A stretch of DNA of 64,000 nucleotides, from NCBI RefSeq assembly GCF_001411805.1, contig NZ_CP007213.1, positions 124,001 through 188,000 of the forward strand. The letters are read 5' to 3'. Positions 19,492 through 27,258 of the stretch are shown here, piece by piece. The position numbers were made by a program, and so were the translations under genes. The notes beneath the pieces were generated by a model. It was not told the DNA's origin. It was given only the letters and a program-made list of their open reading frames with translations, and did not search any database. The DNA is from Burkholderia plantarii. GTDB taxonomy: Bacteria; Pseudomonadota; Gammaproteobacteria; Burkholderiales; Burkholderiaceae. Each line of letters starts with the position of its first letter. The stretch's first letter is position 1.

Positions 19492-19851
19492 TCACGAATA
19501 GCCGGATTCGATATTCGGCACCTGGGTTCCGAATGCCGTCAGGGTTCTGGCCACTTCCTTGCGCAGCACGTTGAGCAAGGTCAGCTTCGAGATCTGGATG
19601 GCGAGCCATATCACGACCACGCCGAGCAGATAGCTGAGCGGAATCGACACGAACGGGCTCGGGAAGCGCTCGCGTACGCTGAGCGCGACGATCGCGATCA
19701 GCGGCGTGGCGAGCAGCACGATCAGCAGCAACTGGTAGAACAGGATCTTGCCGTGCATCGCCTTCTTCATCGAGTAATGCCAGACCTGGTGCTTCTCGTC
19801 GGCGTTGCAGGAGCGCAATTCCGGTATCGAGCGGTAATTGAAATAAATCAT
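19492..19851 (-). CDS. Small membrane protein, first gene of the NRPS-PKS operon
   Basis: 119 residues with two strongly hydrophobic segments (about 37-58 and 68-90) flanked by charged tails, so probably a hairpin in the inner membrane. I do not recognise the family. GAGG stands eight bases before the ATG. The stop is 43 bases from the start of the CMD-like gene, and the ~800-base gene-poor region upstream should hold the promoter, so this appears to be the leading gene of an operon that continues to the left window edge. The function is unknown; a role in export, or an accessory role for a membrane-associated step, would fit but nothing shows it. Confidence 0.7.
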   Translation of the reverse strand: MIYFNYRSIPELRSCNADEKHQVWHYSMKKAMHGKILFYQLLLIVLLATPLIAIVALSVRERFPSPFVSIPLSYLLGVVVIWLAIQISKLTLLNVLRKEVARTLTAFGTQVPNIESGYS

Positions 19852-20462
19852 GCGCGCGCCTCGAATTTCAGCGTGAAATGAATCGGAAAGGTTGGATCGA
19901 ATCGCGATCGAATTGGAATTGGCAATTCCGATGCGACGACGAAACCTTAACCGACTCTTTGTGAATTAATAAAGACAATCCGATAATTACAAAATGCAAA
20001 CCTGCGGCCGTCGCGGCACCGCCGGGCACGCGCTGCCCCGGCTCGGCGCCGGCGGATTGGCCAGGCCGATGAGGACGAGAGCGTGGGCCGCCACCACCCC
20101 GGCAAGGGCGGCGCGAACGTGGACCGCGGTGACTTCGCGAGCAACGCTGCCTGGCCGGACAGGCCCGCTGGTGGCGGGCGCGGCTGTCCAGATGTCGAGC
20201 CCACGGGGGAACCGCCGATGGTTTCGGCAGACGTGCGGGACGACCACGGGCAGCCGCACGCGCGCGCTCCTGTCGAGCGCGCCCGCGCAACCGCCGGTGC
20301 GATGATGCTCCGGGTGCGCAGTCAGGCGATACGGTGCCGACTGCCGACTCTCGGTTGCCTGTTCAATCTGCATTCACCAAAAGCATGCATTCCAATTTCC
20401 TGGATTCACTAAAACTGTGCATTAATTGACTGGAATTATTTTAACAGGGAATGTCGGCGAGC

Positions 20463-20486
20463 GTAAATGAGTAAATGAGTAAGTCA
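20463..20486. repeat. Short 8-bp tandem repeat
   Basis: Two exact copies of GTAAATGA followed by a related GTAAGTCA in the AT-rich part of the upstream region. It may be a regulator-binding array or simple slippage; nothing distinguishes these. Confidence 0.6.
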
Positions 20487-20612
20487 AATCGTTGTCCCGT
20501 ATTTTCGGGAATTAAGTCGCTAACAAATAAATATCGGAATGAAGTGCTTTTGCGGGGAGGCGCCGGCCCATGGAAGCCGGCGGCACGGGGCAGGGGAAGG
20601 GAAGATCGGTGA

Positions 20613-20640
20613 GTACACGCCGCAAGGCCGCGGCGTGTAC
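20613..20640 (-). terminator. Hairpin after the GNAT gene
   Basis: A perfect 11-bp inverted repeat (GTACACGCCGC / GCGGCGTGTAC) with a 6-base loop begins about ten bases beyond the GNAT stop. There is no clear U-tract on the minus strand, so it is a terminator by position and stability rather than a canonical one. Confidence 0.6.
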
Positions 20641-20650
20641 GTGACGGCGT

Positions 20651-21115
20651 TCAGTTCGCCGCCAGGTCGAGATGGAAGAACTGGTTGAAACCGGTGGAGG
20701 TGTAGTCGCCAAAGCGCTCGCCCTTGATGAAGCCGTGGCGCAGGTACATCGCCACCGCGGGCTCGAATGCTTCCCCCGAACCGGTCTCGAGGCTCACGCG
20801 CGTGTAGCCGCGCTCGCGTGCGAGGTCGAGCAGGTGCGCGAGCAGCCGCGAGGCCACGCCGCGGCGCAGGTGCGCCGGGTAGGTGCGCATCGACTTGATT
20901 TCGCCGCGGGTGGGCGAGAGTTCGCGCAGCGCGCCGCAGCCGAGCACCGTGTCGTCGTCCCAGGCCACGAAGAACGCGATGTCCGGCCGCTTGAGGCCGG
21001 ACAGGTCGAGCGCGAACACACTGTCCGGCGGAGAGTTCGCATGCATGCCCTGCAGATGCAGACGCAGCAGGTCCGTGACCTGTGGATGGTCGAAGTCGCC
21101 TGGTTTGATGATCAT
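20651..21115 (-). CDS. GNAT-family N-acetyltransferase
   Basis: 154 residues starting at MIIKPGDFDHPQV. The acetyl-CoA-binding core is clear: MRTYPAHLRRGVASRLLAHL (motif A with the R-R-G-V-A/G pyrophosphate loop), followed by LARERGYTRVSLETGS and a C-terminal YLRHGFIKGERFGDY. It resembles the YsnE/PhnO-like small-molecule acetyltransferases. The substrate is not evident. The gene is isolated: 427 bases separate it from the IclR gene upstream and a hairpin follows its stop. A longer in-frame extension to 21490 exists but reads as arginine/alanine-rich noise. Confidence 0.87.
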   Translation of the reverse strand: MIIKPGDFDHPQVTDLLRLHLQGMHANSPPDSVFALDLSGLKRPDIAFFVAWDDDTVLGCGALRELSPTRGEIKSMRTYPAHLRRGVASRLLAHLLDLARERGYTRVSLETGSGEAFEPAVAMYLRHGFIKGERFGDYTSTGFNQFFHLDLAAN

Positions 21116-21541
21116 GGAAAGAGTTCCGTCGAGTCTCGGCAGTAGGGGCACCGCGCGGGGGATGCCGCGAGGCGTGCGGGTGTGCTGTGCGTACCGGATG
21201 TCGGGCGCGGCGGGCGCAGCGTCGCCGCGCGTCGGCGACTCAAGTATCGCATTCGCCGCGACGGGCTGGACAGCCATGTTCGTTCTGTTTTCGCGGACCG
21301 CGCGGGCGGCTCGGTGGGTTCGCCGACGGCGCGCCCGGATTGGGCCCTGGATCGAGCGCGGCTTCGCGATCGTGATCGCTCGATGATTCGATTCGTTGTC
21401 CTTGATAACGATGTTGGTCGGGAAGACGATCGACGGCGGGTGCAGCCAGTCCTCCAGCATGAGGCCGATGACCTTTGTGCAGAAGATCAACAGGCTTCGC
21501 AGTGCGGATGATGACGGCCGGCGCGGTAGATCGACTGCCGC
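21116..21541. other. Intergenic region between GNAT and IclR genes
   Basis: No gene supported. Open frames here are extensions of the neighbours with low-complexity composition. It should contain the GNAT promoter, but I cannot point to clear -35/-10 boxes. Confidence 0.5.
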
Positions 21542-22303
21542 CTACGCGACCAGCCGCGCGATCTGCTGCGCCGCCGCCTTGAGCTGCTCGACCAGCGTCT
21601 CGGCGTGGCCGGGCCGCCCGGAGAACATCTGCGAGGGACCGGCGATGCTGAGCGCCGCGATCGCGCGGCCGTCGCCGCCGACGATCGGCGCCGCGCACGA
21701 ATCGATGCCGGCCTCCAGCGCGGCGTGGCTCCATGCGCAGCCCTCGTCGCGAATCCGCTGCAGCCGCGCCGACAGCGCGGCCCAGTCGGGCGCGTCCGCT
21801 TCGCGCCACGCCGCTTCGCACATCCGCGCGACCTCGTCGGGGTCGGCGAGCGCGAGCATCGCGAGGCCCGGCGTGGCCCGGTAGGCAGGCAGGCGGCTGC
21901 CCACGCGGATCTGGCTGACGAGCGGCGTGTCGGGCGTTTCCGCGAGCGAGTAGACAATCTCGTGATGCTCGCGCACGACGAGATAGGTCGACATGCGGGT
22001 GGCGGCGGCCACGCCGGGCAGCACCTCGCGCGCACGCGCGATCAGGCTCGACGAGCCGAGCGCGGCGGCCGCGAGCGTCAGGAACGGCACGCCGAGCCGG
22101 TGCCCCTCGGCCTCGCCGACCAGCATGCCGGCCTGCTCCAGCGTGGCGAGCAGGCGCATCAGCGTCACGCGGTTGACGCCGATCCGGCGCGCCGCTTCGC
22201 TGATGTTGCGCGTGCTGCCGCCCTCGGCGATGAAGCGCAGCAGGCGCAGCGAGCGTTCGACGGCGCCCGATGCGTCGGCGGGGCGTTCCGGTGGGGCGGT
22301 CAT
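21542..22303 (-). CDS. IclR-family transcriptional regulator (monooxygenase-linked)
   Basis: 253 residues: an N-terminal winged helix (about 12-75, RNISEAARRIGVNRVTLMRLLATLEQ) and a C-terminal IclR effector domain (RATPGLAMLALADPDEV, and DSCAAPIVGGDGRAIAALSIAGP). Regulators of this family bind an aromatic or acid ligand in the C-terminal domain. It starts 37 bases after the stop of the NicC-like monooxygenase on the same strand, so it probably controls that gene and itself. It belongs to a different subgroup from the two close paralogues at 28364 and 33141. Confidence 0.92.
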   Translation of the reverse strand: MTAPPERPADASGAVERSLRLLRFIAEGGSTRNISEAARRIGVNRVTLMRLLATLEQAGMLVGEAEGHRLGVPFLTLAAAALGSSSLIARAREVLPGVAAATRMSTYLVVREHHEIVYSLAETPDTPLVSQIRVGSRLPAYRATPGLAMLALADPDEVARMCEAAWREADAPDWAALSARLQRIRDEGCAWSHAALEAGIDSCAAPIVGGDGRAIAALSIAGPSQMFSGRPGHAETLVEQLKAAAQQIARLVA

Positions 22304-22340
22304 GGCGAGGCGGGCTCAGGGGCGTGGCGACGGGACGACA

Positions 22341-23462
22341 TCATGCCAGAGGAACGCGCCACGCATCGTAGCCGTAGACCCAGTCGGCATTGCCGCCTTC
22401 CTTGAGCCAGGCGTTGCCGCGCGAGCCCACCTGGATGCGCGCGGTGCGCTCGCGGCGCGCGGCCTCGTAGCGTTCGAGCGACGTTTCGAGCGTGGCCGGC
22501 GCCGCCGCGTCGAGCGCGCGCGCCAGCACCACCGCGTCCTCGATCGCCATGCCGGCACCCTGCGCCATGAACGGCATCATCGGATGGCAGGCGTCGCCAA
22601 GCAGCGTGAAGCCGGGGCGGCTCCAGCGCGGCAGCGGATCGCGCACGTAGAGCGCGGAGGCGAGCACGCTGTCGCAAGCGGCCAGCAGCGCGCGCGCGTC
22701 CTGGTGGAACGCGCGGTAGGCATCGCGCAGCGCGTCCGGATCGCCGGGCGTGGTCCACGATTCGTGGGTCCAGTCGGTCTGGCCCGTCGTCGCGAAGATG
22801 AACACGTCGCGGCCGCGATTGAGCGGGAACGTCACGATCTGCGATTCGGGCGTCGGCCCCCACCACTTCACGAACGCGCCGACGTCGTTGCCGGTGATGC
22901 GTTCGACCGGCACCACCGCGCGATACGACACCACGCCGGTGAACTGCGGGCGGTCCTCGCCGAACATGAATTCGCGCACGCGGGAATGGATGCCGTCGGC
23001 GCCGACCACGAGGTCGAAGTCGTGACGGCTGCCGTCGGCGAGTTCGATCGACGCGCCGCTCCCGTCGCGAGCAAAGCCGGCCACGCGCGCGCCGAGCCGC
23101 AGCCGCGCGGCGGGAATCGCCTGCACCAGCGCGTGGACCACGTCGGCGCGATGCATCGTCAGCTGCGGCGCGCCGTACTTGCGCTCGGCCTCGTCGGACA
23201 TCGGCAGGTGGGAGGTGACTTCGCCGGTGTCCCAGGTGCGGCTGATGCGGGCGCTGGGGCGCGCGGCCGTCTCGCGCAGCCGCTCGCCGACGCCGAGCCC
23301 GTCGAGCGCGCGCACCGCGTTCGGCGTCAGGTTGATGTCGGCGCCGACGCGCCCGAACGCGTCGGCCTGCTCGAACACGGTGACCTCATGCCCCGCCCGT
23401 TCCAGGGCGATCGCCGCCGCGAGCCCGCCGATACCGCCACCCGAAATCCCGATCTTCAACAT
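22341..23462 (-). CDS. FAD-dependent monooxygenase, NicC / salicylate-hydroxylase type
   Basis: 373 residues; the start (MLKIGISGGGIGGL) has GGAG eight bases upstream. It is a group A flavoprotein hydroxylase: GGGIGGLAAA at the N-terminus for the ADP of FAD, VVGADGIHSRVR (the DG motif for FAD/NAD(P)H) near 160, and LLGDACHPMMPFMAQGAGMA near 290 for the FAD ribityl chain. A VKWW segment and a C-terminal WVYGYD recall 6-hydroxynicotinate 3-monooxygenase (NicC) from memory, so a hydroxylated N-heterocycle or hydroxybenzoate is a plausible substrate; this is inference. It is divergent from the importer/Rieske operon and followed by its IclR gene. Confidence 0.85.
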   Translation of the reverse strand: MLKIGISGGGIGGLAAAIALERAGHEVTVFEQADAFGRVGADINLTPNAVRALDGLGVGERLRETAARPSARISRTWDTGEVTSHLPMSDEAERKYGAPQLTMHRADVVHALVQAIPAARLRLGARVAGFARDGSGASIELADGSRHDFDLVVGADGIHSRVREFMFGEDRPQFTGVVSYRAVVPVERITGNDVGAFVKWWGPTPESQIVTFPLNRGRDVFIFATTGQTDWTHESWTTPGDPDALRDAYRAFHQDARALLAACDSVLASALYVRDPLPRWSRPGFTLLGDACHPMMPFMAQGAGMAIEDAVVLARALDAAAPATLETSLERYEAARRERTARIQVGSRGNAWLKEGGNADWVYGYDAWRVPLA

Positions 23463-23773
23463 GCCAAGCACTCCAATACGTTCAAAAATGAACATGATGT
23501 AAAAGAATTGAACGAACCGAAGTGTCGGAGCTTTTTATTTTGGCCGCAAGCCATTTCCATGGCCCGGAATTCGCGTGCCGATCGCGGCGTGGCCGCCTGC
23601 CGGGGCCGCGCCGCGGGGCGTTGGTATTTTCCCTCGGTGATCTCGAAAACATTTTTTTCTGGCGGAGGGCTTGGCTTAAAATTAACCACATACGAATCGT
23701 TGTTCCGTAAGTGGAACGAATGGCCCCAGGAAACCGCGATGACCGTTCAACCGCAACTTGGCGATGTAAACCT
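23463..23773. promoter_or_regulatory. Divergent promoter region, monooxygenase / importer operon
   Basis: A 311-base control region. Near the monooxygenase start is a perfect inverted repeat, GTTCA-AAAA-TGAAC at 23480-23493, a candidate site for the adjacent IclR. Near the importer is GTTCC-GTAAGT-GGAAC at 23702-23717, preceded by an A/T-rich box (TAAAAT at 23677-23682) and the string ACCACATACGAATC. The latter arrangement recurs before the SDR operon at 30.8 kb. Confidence 0.65.
23702..23717 (+). promoter_or_regulatory. Palindromic operator GTTCC-N6-GGAAC (copy A)
   Basis: Perfect 5-bp arms spaced by six bases, starting 18 bases after an AAAATT/TAAAAT box. The same 16-bp element, with the same spacing, lies before the porin and the SDR operon. 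The preceding ACCACATA-Y-R-AATC string is shared with copy B. A binding site for one of the IclR paralogues is the simplest reading. Confidence 0.7.
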
Positions 23774-25183
23774 ATGGACATGAAGGTCGAAGTGGACAAG
23801 GCAACAGGGACCGGCCAGGCCGGCGCGTCGGACCGCTTGACGCTCGGGGGCATCGTGGCGCGCATGGAGCGGCTGCCGGGCAACGCCATGCAGATCCGGG
23901 CGCGCGTGCTGATCGGCTGTGCGACGTTCTTCGACGGTTTCGACGTGATCGCGATCGCCGCGACGCTGCCGATGCTGATCGCGAAGTGGGGCCTCGCGCC
24001 GTCGCAGATCGCGTTTCTGATCGCCGCCGGCTCGGTGGGCCAGCTGATCGGCGCGCTGCTGTTTCCGGCGCTCGCGGAGCGCTACGGGCGGGTGCGGACG
24101 ATCGCCTGGAGTTCGGGGATCATCGGCATCACCAGCATCGCCTGCGGCTTCGCGCCGTCGTATGCGAGCTTCGTCGTGCTGCGCGCGGTGCAGGGCGTGG
24201 GGCTCGGCGGCGAGCTGCCGGTGGCGGCGGCCTACATCAGCGAGATCACGCGCGCGCATGGCCGCGGCCGCTTCGTGCTGCTGTACGAAATCATCTTCCC
24301 GATCGGCCTGCTGGTGTCGAACGCGCTCGGCGCGTGGCTGGTGCCGGTGCTCGGCTGGCAGGTGATCTATTTCGTGGGCGGCGTGCCGCTGATCCTGGCC
24401 TTCACGCTGCGCCGGCTGGTGCCGGAGTCGCCGCGCTGGCTCGGCCAGCGCGGGCGCATGACGGAAGCCGCCGCGTCGCTCGCCGCGTTCGAGGCGAGCG
24501 TGAAGGGGCCGCTGCCGCCGCTGCCGTCGGGCGAGGCCGCCCAGGCGGAAACCCTGGCGAAGCATCCGAAGCGCGGCCTGCGCGACCTGTTCGGGCCGCT
24601 GTACCTGAAGCGCACCATTTCGGTGGCGATGCTCTGGATGACCTGCGGCGTGATCCAGTACGGCCTGCTGACCTGGCTGCCGACCATCTACAAGACGGTC
24701 TATCACGCGCCGCTGCAGCTCGCGCTGAACCTCACGGTGGGCGCCTCGGTGCTCGGCGTGATCGGCTCGCTGATCTGCGCGCTGGTGGTCGACAAGGTCG
24801 GCCGCAAGCCGGTGATCAACGTCTCGTTCCTGCTCTGCGCGATCGCGCTGTTCGGCGCGGCGGTATTCCACGACAGCTCGGTCTACGTGGTCGGCACGTT
24901 CTGCGCGCTGTCGTTCGGCCTGCTCGGCTGCGGCTTCATCACGGCCTACGTCTACACGCCGGAGCTGTACCCGACCAGCGTGCGCGCGCTGGGCTGCGGC
25001 GTCGGCAGCGCCTGGCTCAAGATCGCCGCGATCGCGGCACCCGCGCTCGTCTCGAAGACCATCACCACCAACATCAGCGTCGCGTTCTACGCGTTCGGCG
25101 CGGTGCTGCTGGTGGCCGCGCTGGTGATCCACCGGCTCGGCATCGAGACGAAGGGCCAGGTGCTCGAACAGCTCGAAAGCTGA
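23774..25183 (+). CDS. MFS importer, aromatic acid:H+ symporter type
   Basis: About 469 residues from MDMKVEVDKATG; starts at 23711 (GTG, inside the operator) and 23720 are also in frame but give an unlikely leader and would overlap the operator. Twelve hydrophobic segments are visible. The first helix carries FFDGFDVIAIAATLPML, the D-G-F/Y-D signature of the AAHS family (PcaK, BenK), and loop 2-3 has ALAERYGRVRT; PESPRWL stands before the central loop. It should bring an aromatic or heteroaromatic acid across the inner membrane for the Rieske system encoded downstream. Confidence 0.87.
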   Translation: MDMKVEVDKATGTGQAGASDRLTLGGIVARMERLPGNAMQIRARVLIGCATFFDGFDVIAIAATLPMLIAKWGLAPSQIAFLIAAGSVGQLIGALLFPALAERYGRVRTIAWSSGIIGITSIACGFAPSYASFVVLRAVQGVGLGGELPVAAAYISEITRAHGRGRFVLLYEIIFPIGLLVSNALGAWLVPVLGWQVIYFVGGVPLILAFTLRRLVPESPRWLGQRGRMTEAAASLAAFEASVKGPLPPLPSGEAAQAETLAKHPKRGLRDLFGPLYLKRTISVAMLWMTCGVIQYGLLTWLPTIYKTVYHAPLQLALNLTVGASVLGVIGSLICALVVDKVGRKPVINVSFLLCAIALFGAAVFHDSSVYVVGTFCALSFGLLGCGFITAYVYTPELYPTSVRALGCGVGSAWLKIAAIAAPALVSKTITTNISVAFYAFGAVLLVAALVIHRLGIETKGQVLEQLES

Positions 25184-25213
25184 TCCTTTCCCATGCCACA
25201 AGGAGCCAACCCG

Positions 25214-25546
25214 GTGACTTCCGAGAACGTGCGGGACGCGGTGCTGATCACCGTGTTCCTGCGGCACGATCAAACGAACAACCTCGACGCGATCCAGACC
25301 CGGCTCAAGGAAGCCGACTGGTGGGAACGCTTTCCCCCGGAGGGCGTGCGTGTCGTGTCCTGGACGGTGGCGATGGGCTTCGGCCAGATCGTCACGCTGG
25401 AAGTGCCGCCGCCGCTCCTGCCGCTCGTCAACCTGGAGCTGGAGCGTTCGGCATGGGGCGTGTTCCGCACCGAGTGCTATCCCACCTACGATTTTCTGCC
25501 GGTTCGCGAGCGCATTCGCGAACGGGTTCGCAATGGAGGCAAATGA
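25214..25546 (+). CDS. Small conserved protein of the Rieske operon
   Basis: 110 residues. I choose the GTG start (translated MTSENVRDAVLITVF) because AGGAG lies eight bases upstream; the ATG at 25193 has no site. The protein has a ferredoxin-like alpha/beta pattern (VLITVFLRHD, VRVVSWTVAMGFGQIVTLEV, SAWGVFRTECYPTYDF) and no cysteine cluster. I recognise it only as the kind of small protein found beside Rieske oxygenase genes; its function is unknown. Its stop overlaps the start of the next gene. Confidence 0.7.
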   Translation: MTSENVRDAVLITVFLRHDQTNNLDAIQTRLKEADWWERFPPEGVRVVSWTVAMGFGQIVTLEVPPPLLPLVNLELERSAWGVFRTECYPTYDFLPVRERIRERVRNGGK

Positions 25547-25761
25547 TGGACCGATATCTGGAGCCGCATCAGGCGCGGCAGCGTCCCCCGACGCAATACG
25601 AGAACCTGCTCGGCGACGCGATCGAGCGCGCGTTCGCGCAGGGCATCACGGCGCTGCCGGCGCTGGTGGCCTACCTGAACGATTTCGGGCCGCGCACGCA
25701 GAACGCCGAGGCCTGGACGGAAGACAACTTCCGTACCGAGATGGCGCGTCTGGCGCAGTAA
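25546..25761 (+). CDS. Small protein, recombinase-like helix-turn-helix domain
   Basis: 71 residues, starting at the second of two adjacent ATGs (GGAGG six bases upstream). The sequence YLEPHQARQRPPTQYENLLG and the ending AWTEDNFRTEMARL match what I recall as a small recombinase-like HTH domain family that accompanies Rieske oxygenase operons. It has no catalytic recombinase residues, so DNA recombination is not expected; regulation or protein-protein contact is possible. It lies 16 bases before the Rieske gene. Confidence 0.7.
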   Translation: MDRYLEPHQARQRPPTQYENLLGDAIERAFAQGITALPALVAYLNDFGPRTQNAEAWTEDNFRTEMARLAQ

Positions 25762-25777
25762 CCTTTCGGAGAACCCC

Positions 25778-26797
25778 ATGAATACGGATCACAAGGACGA
25801 CATCGAAAGCACGCTGCAGCGCGGCCTGGACAATCTCTGGTACCCGATCTGCCCGGCGTCGTTCGTGAAGCAGGAGCCGGTGTCGCTGCGCCGCCTCGGA
25901 CGCAAGCTGGTGTTCTGGCGCGACGTGGACGGCACGCCCTACGCGCTCGAGGATCACTGCCCGCACCGCGGCGCGCCGCTGTCGCGCGGCGTGGTGCTGG
26001 GCGACCGCATCCAGTGCGGCTACCACGGCGTCCACGTGCGCTGCGACGGCGTGGTGACCTCGGTGCCGGGCAGCCCGGGCTGCAAGCTCGAAGGCTCGCG
26101 CGGCGCGCGCTCGTTCCATGTGCGCGAGGCGGCGGGCGTGCTGTTCCTCTACAACTCGGCCGGCAACGTCGACGAACCGCCGCCGCTGGTGCTGCCGGAA
26201 GAGCTGACCGGCGCGGAGTTCTCGTCGTTCCTCTGCTACACCGAGTGGAAGGGCGACTACCGCTACGTGCTCGACAACGTGATGGACCCGATGCACGGCG
26301 CGTATCTGCACAAGCAGTCGCACTCGATGGCCGAGGGCGAGATCAGCGCGACCTTCACGATTCGCGATACGGAGCGCGGCTTCGTGTTCGAGAAGGTCGG
26401 CCAGCGCGACGTGAACTTCGACTGGACCGAGTGGGCCGACACGGGCCTGCACTGGATGCGCCTGGAGATTCCCTATCCGAAGACGGGCGGCCCCGGCGGC
26501 AACTTCATCATCATCGGCAGCTACACGCCGATCACGCCGCAGCTGGCCGCCGTGTTCCACTGGCGCTGCCGCAAGGTGGAAGGCTGGCAGCGCGACACCT
26601 GGCGCTTCCTCTACCGCAACCGGCTGGAGGCGCGCCACTGGGCCGTGCTCGAACAGGATCGCGAGATCCTCGAACACATGGAACCGGACGCGAACCGGAA
26701 CGAGCACCTCTATCAGCACGACATGGGGCTGGTGCGGCTGCGCCGCCATCTGCGCAATCTCGCCAAGGCGCAGCTCGAGAACGGGGCGGCGCGATGA
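25778..26797 (+). CDS. Rieske non-heme iron oxygenase, alpha subunit
   Basis: 339 residues. The Rieske cluster ligands are in CPHRGAPL and CGYHG (about residues 50-73), and the mononuclear iron site is in DNVMDPMHGAYLHK (about 168-181). The short length and lack of a beta-subunit gene point to a class IA oxygenase (phthalate dioxygenase / vanillate demethylase group), which takes electrons directly from a single reductase like the one encoded two genes downstream. It hydroxylates, dihydroxylates or demethylates an aromatic substrate using O2. Its stop overlaps the Rid gene (ATGA). Confidence 0.93.
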   Translation: MNTDHKDDIESTLQRGLDNLWYPICPASFVKQEPVSLRRLGRKLVFWRDVDGTPYALEDHCPHRGAPLSRGVVLGDRIQCGYHGVHVRCDGVVTSVPGSPGCKLEGSRGARSFHVREAAGVLFLYNSAGNVDEPPPLVLPEELTGAEFSSFLCYTEWKGDYRYVLDNVMDPMHGAYLHKQSHSMAEGEISATFTIRDTERGFVFEKVGQRDVNFDWTEWADTGLHWMRLEIPYPKTGGPGGNFIIIGSYTPITPQLAAVFHWRCRKVEGWQRDTWRFLYRNRLEARHWAVLEQDREILEHMEPDANRNEHLYQHDMGLVRLRRHLRNLAKAQLENGAAR

Positions 26798-27246
26798 GCA
26801 CGCGCCAGCCGGCCCGGCTCGCGCCGGTCCAGGTGCATTGCGAGGCGGTGCCGGAGGCGCCGGGCGCGACCTGGAGCAATGCGCTGCGGGTGGGCGACGA
26901 GCTCGTGATGTCGGGCATGACCGCGCATCCGGCCACGCGCGAGGCGGCGGGCGGCCTGTCCGCCTACGAGCAGACGCGCGTGGTGCTGGAGAAGATCCGC
27001 GCGCTGGTGGAGGCGGCCGGCGGCGACGTTGGCTGCATCACCAGGCTGGTGGTGTACGTGACCGACATCGCCGACAAGGCGGAGGTCGGCCGGGCGCGCC
27101 GCGAGTTCTTCGCGGAACGGGTCGGGCAGGGCGCGCCGTACCCGTGCTCGACGCTGGTGCAGGTGTCGGGCCTGGTGTTCCCGGAGCCGTGCGTCGAGAT
27201 CGAGGCCAGCGCGCGGCTCGACCTCGTCGGGGCGGCGATCAAGTAA
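26794..27246 (+). CDS. Rid-family protein lacking the RidA catalytic arginine
   Basis: 150 residues of the YjgF/YER057c/UK114 fold (VGDELVMSGMT, VVYVTDIADKAEVGRARREFF, PCVEIEASARLDL). In RidA the imine-deaminating arginine sits in an A-R-S-C-V-E-V-like strand; here the matching segment is PYPCSTLVQVSGL, with no arginine. It therefore belongs with the Rid4-Rid7 branches found in catabolic operons, some acting on ring-cleavage products such as aminomuconate-type intermediates. Its placement between the oxygenase and reductase genes suggests a step just after oxygenation. The exact reaction is not predictable. Confidence 0.87.
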   Translation: MSTRQPARLAPVQVHCEAVPEAPGATWSNALRVGDELVMSGMTAHPATREAAGGLSAYEQTRVVLEKIRALVEAAGGDVGCITRLVVYVTDIADKAEVGRARREFFAERVGQGAPYPCSTLVQVSGLVFPEPCVEIEASARLDLVGAAIK

Positions 27247-27258
27247 AGAGACGCGAAG

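Larger units (their letters stand above)
19852..20650. other. Gene-poor region upstream of the NRPS-PKS operon
   Basis: No convincing gene. Bases 19,870-19,990 and 20,340-20,560 are clearly AT-rich islands in this genome and are the best places for the operon promoter. Between them lies a GC-rich block (about 20,000-20,330) open in several frames, but none of the translations looks like a protein. Three 8-base tandem units (GTAAATGA, GTAAATGA, GTAAGTCA) occupy 20463-20486. I found no lux-box-like palindrome. Confidence 0.6.

Noticed and set aside
19987..20373. Possible short genes on either strand in the gene-poor region before the NRPS-PKS operon
   Set aside because: Several overlapping frames are open because of GC content; none has a convincing start site or recognisable protein, although one minus-strand frame has a short hydrophobic stretch.
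20651..21490. A longer start for the GNAT gene at 21490
   Set aside because: The extra 125 residues are low-complexity and the acetyltransferase fold begins at MIIKPGDFDH.
23747..25273. A 508-codon minus-strand frame opposite the importer gene
   Set aside because: His/Arg/Ala-rich shadow of the MFS gene, no ribosome-binding site and no family resemblance.
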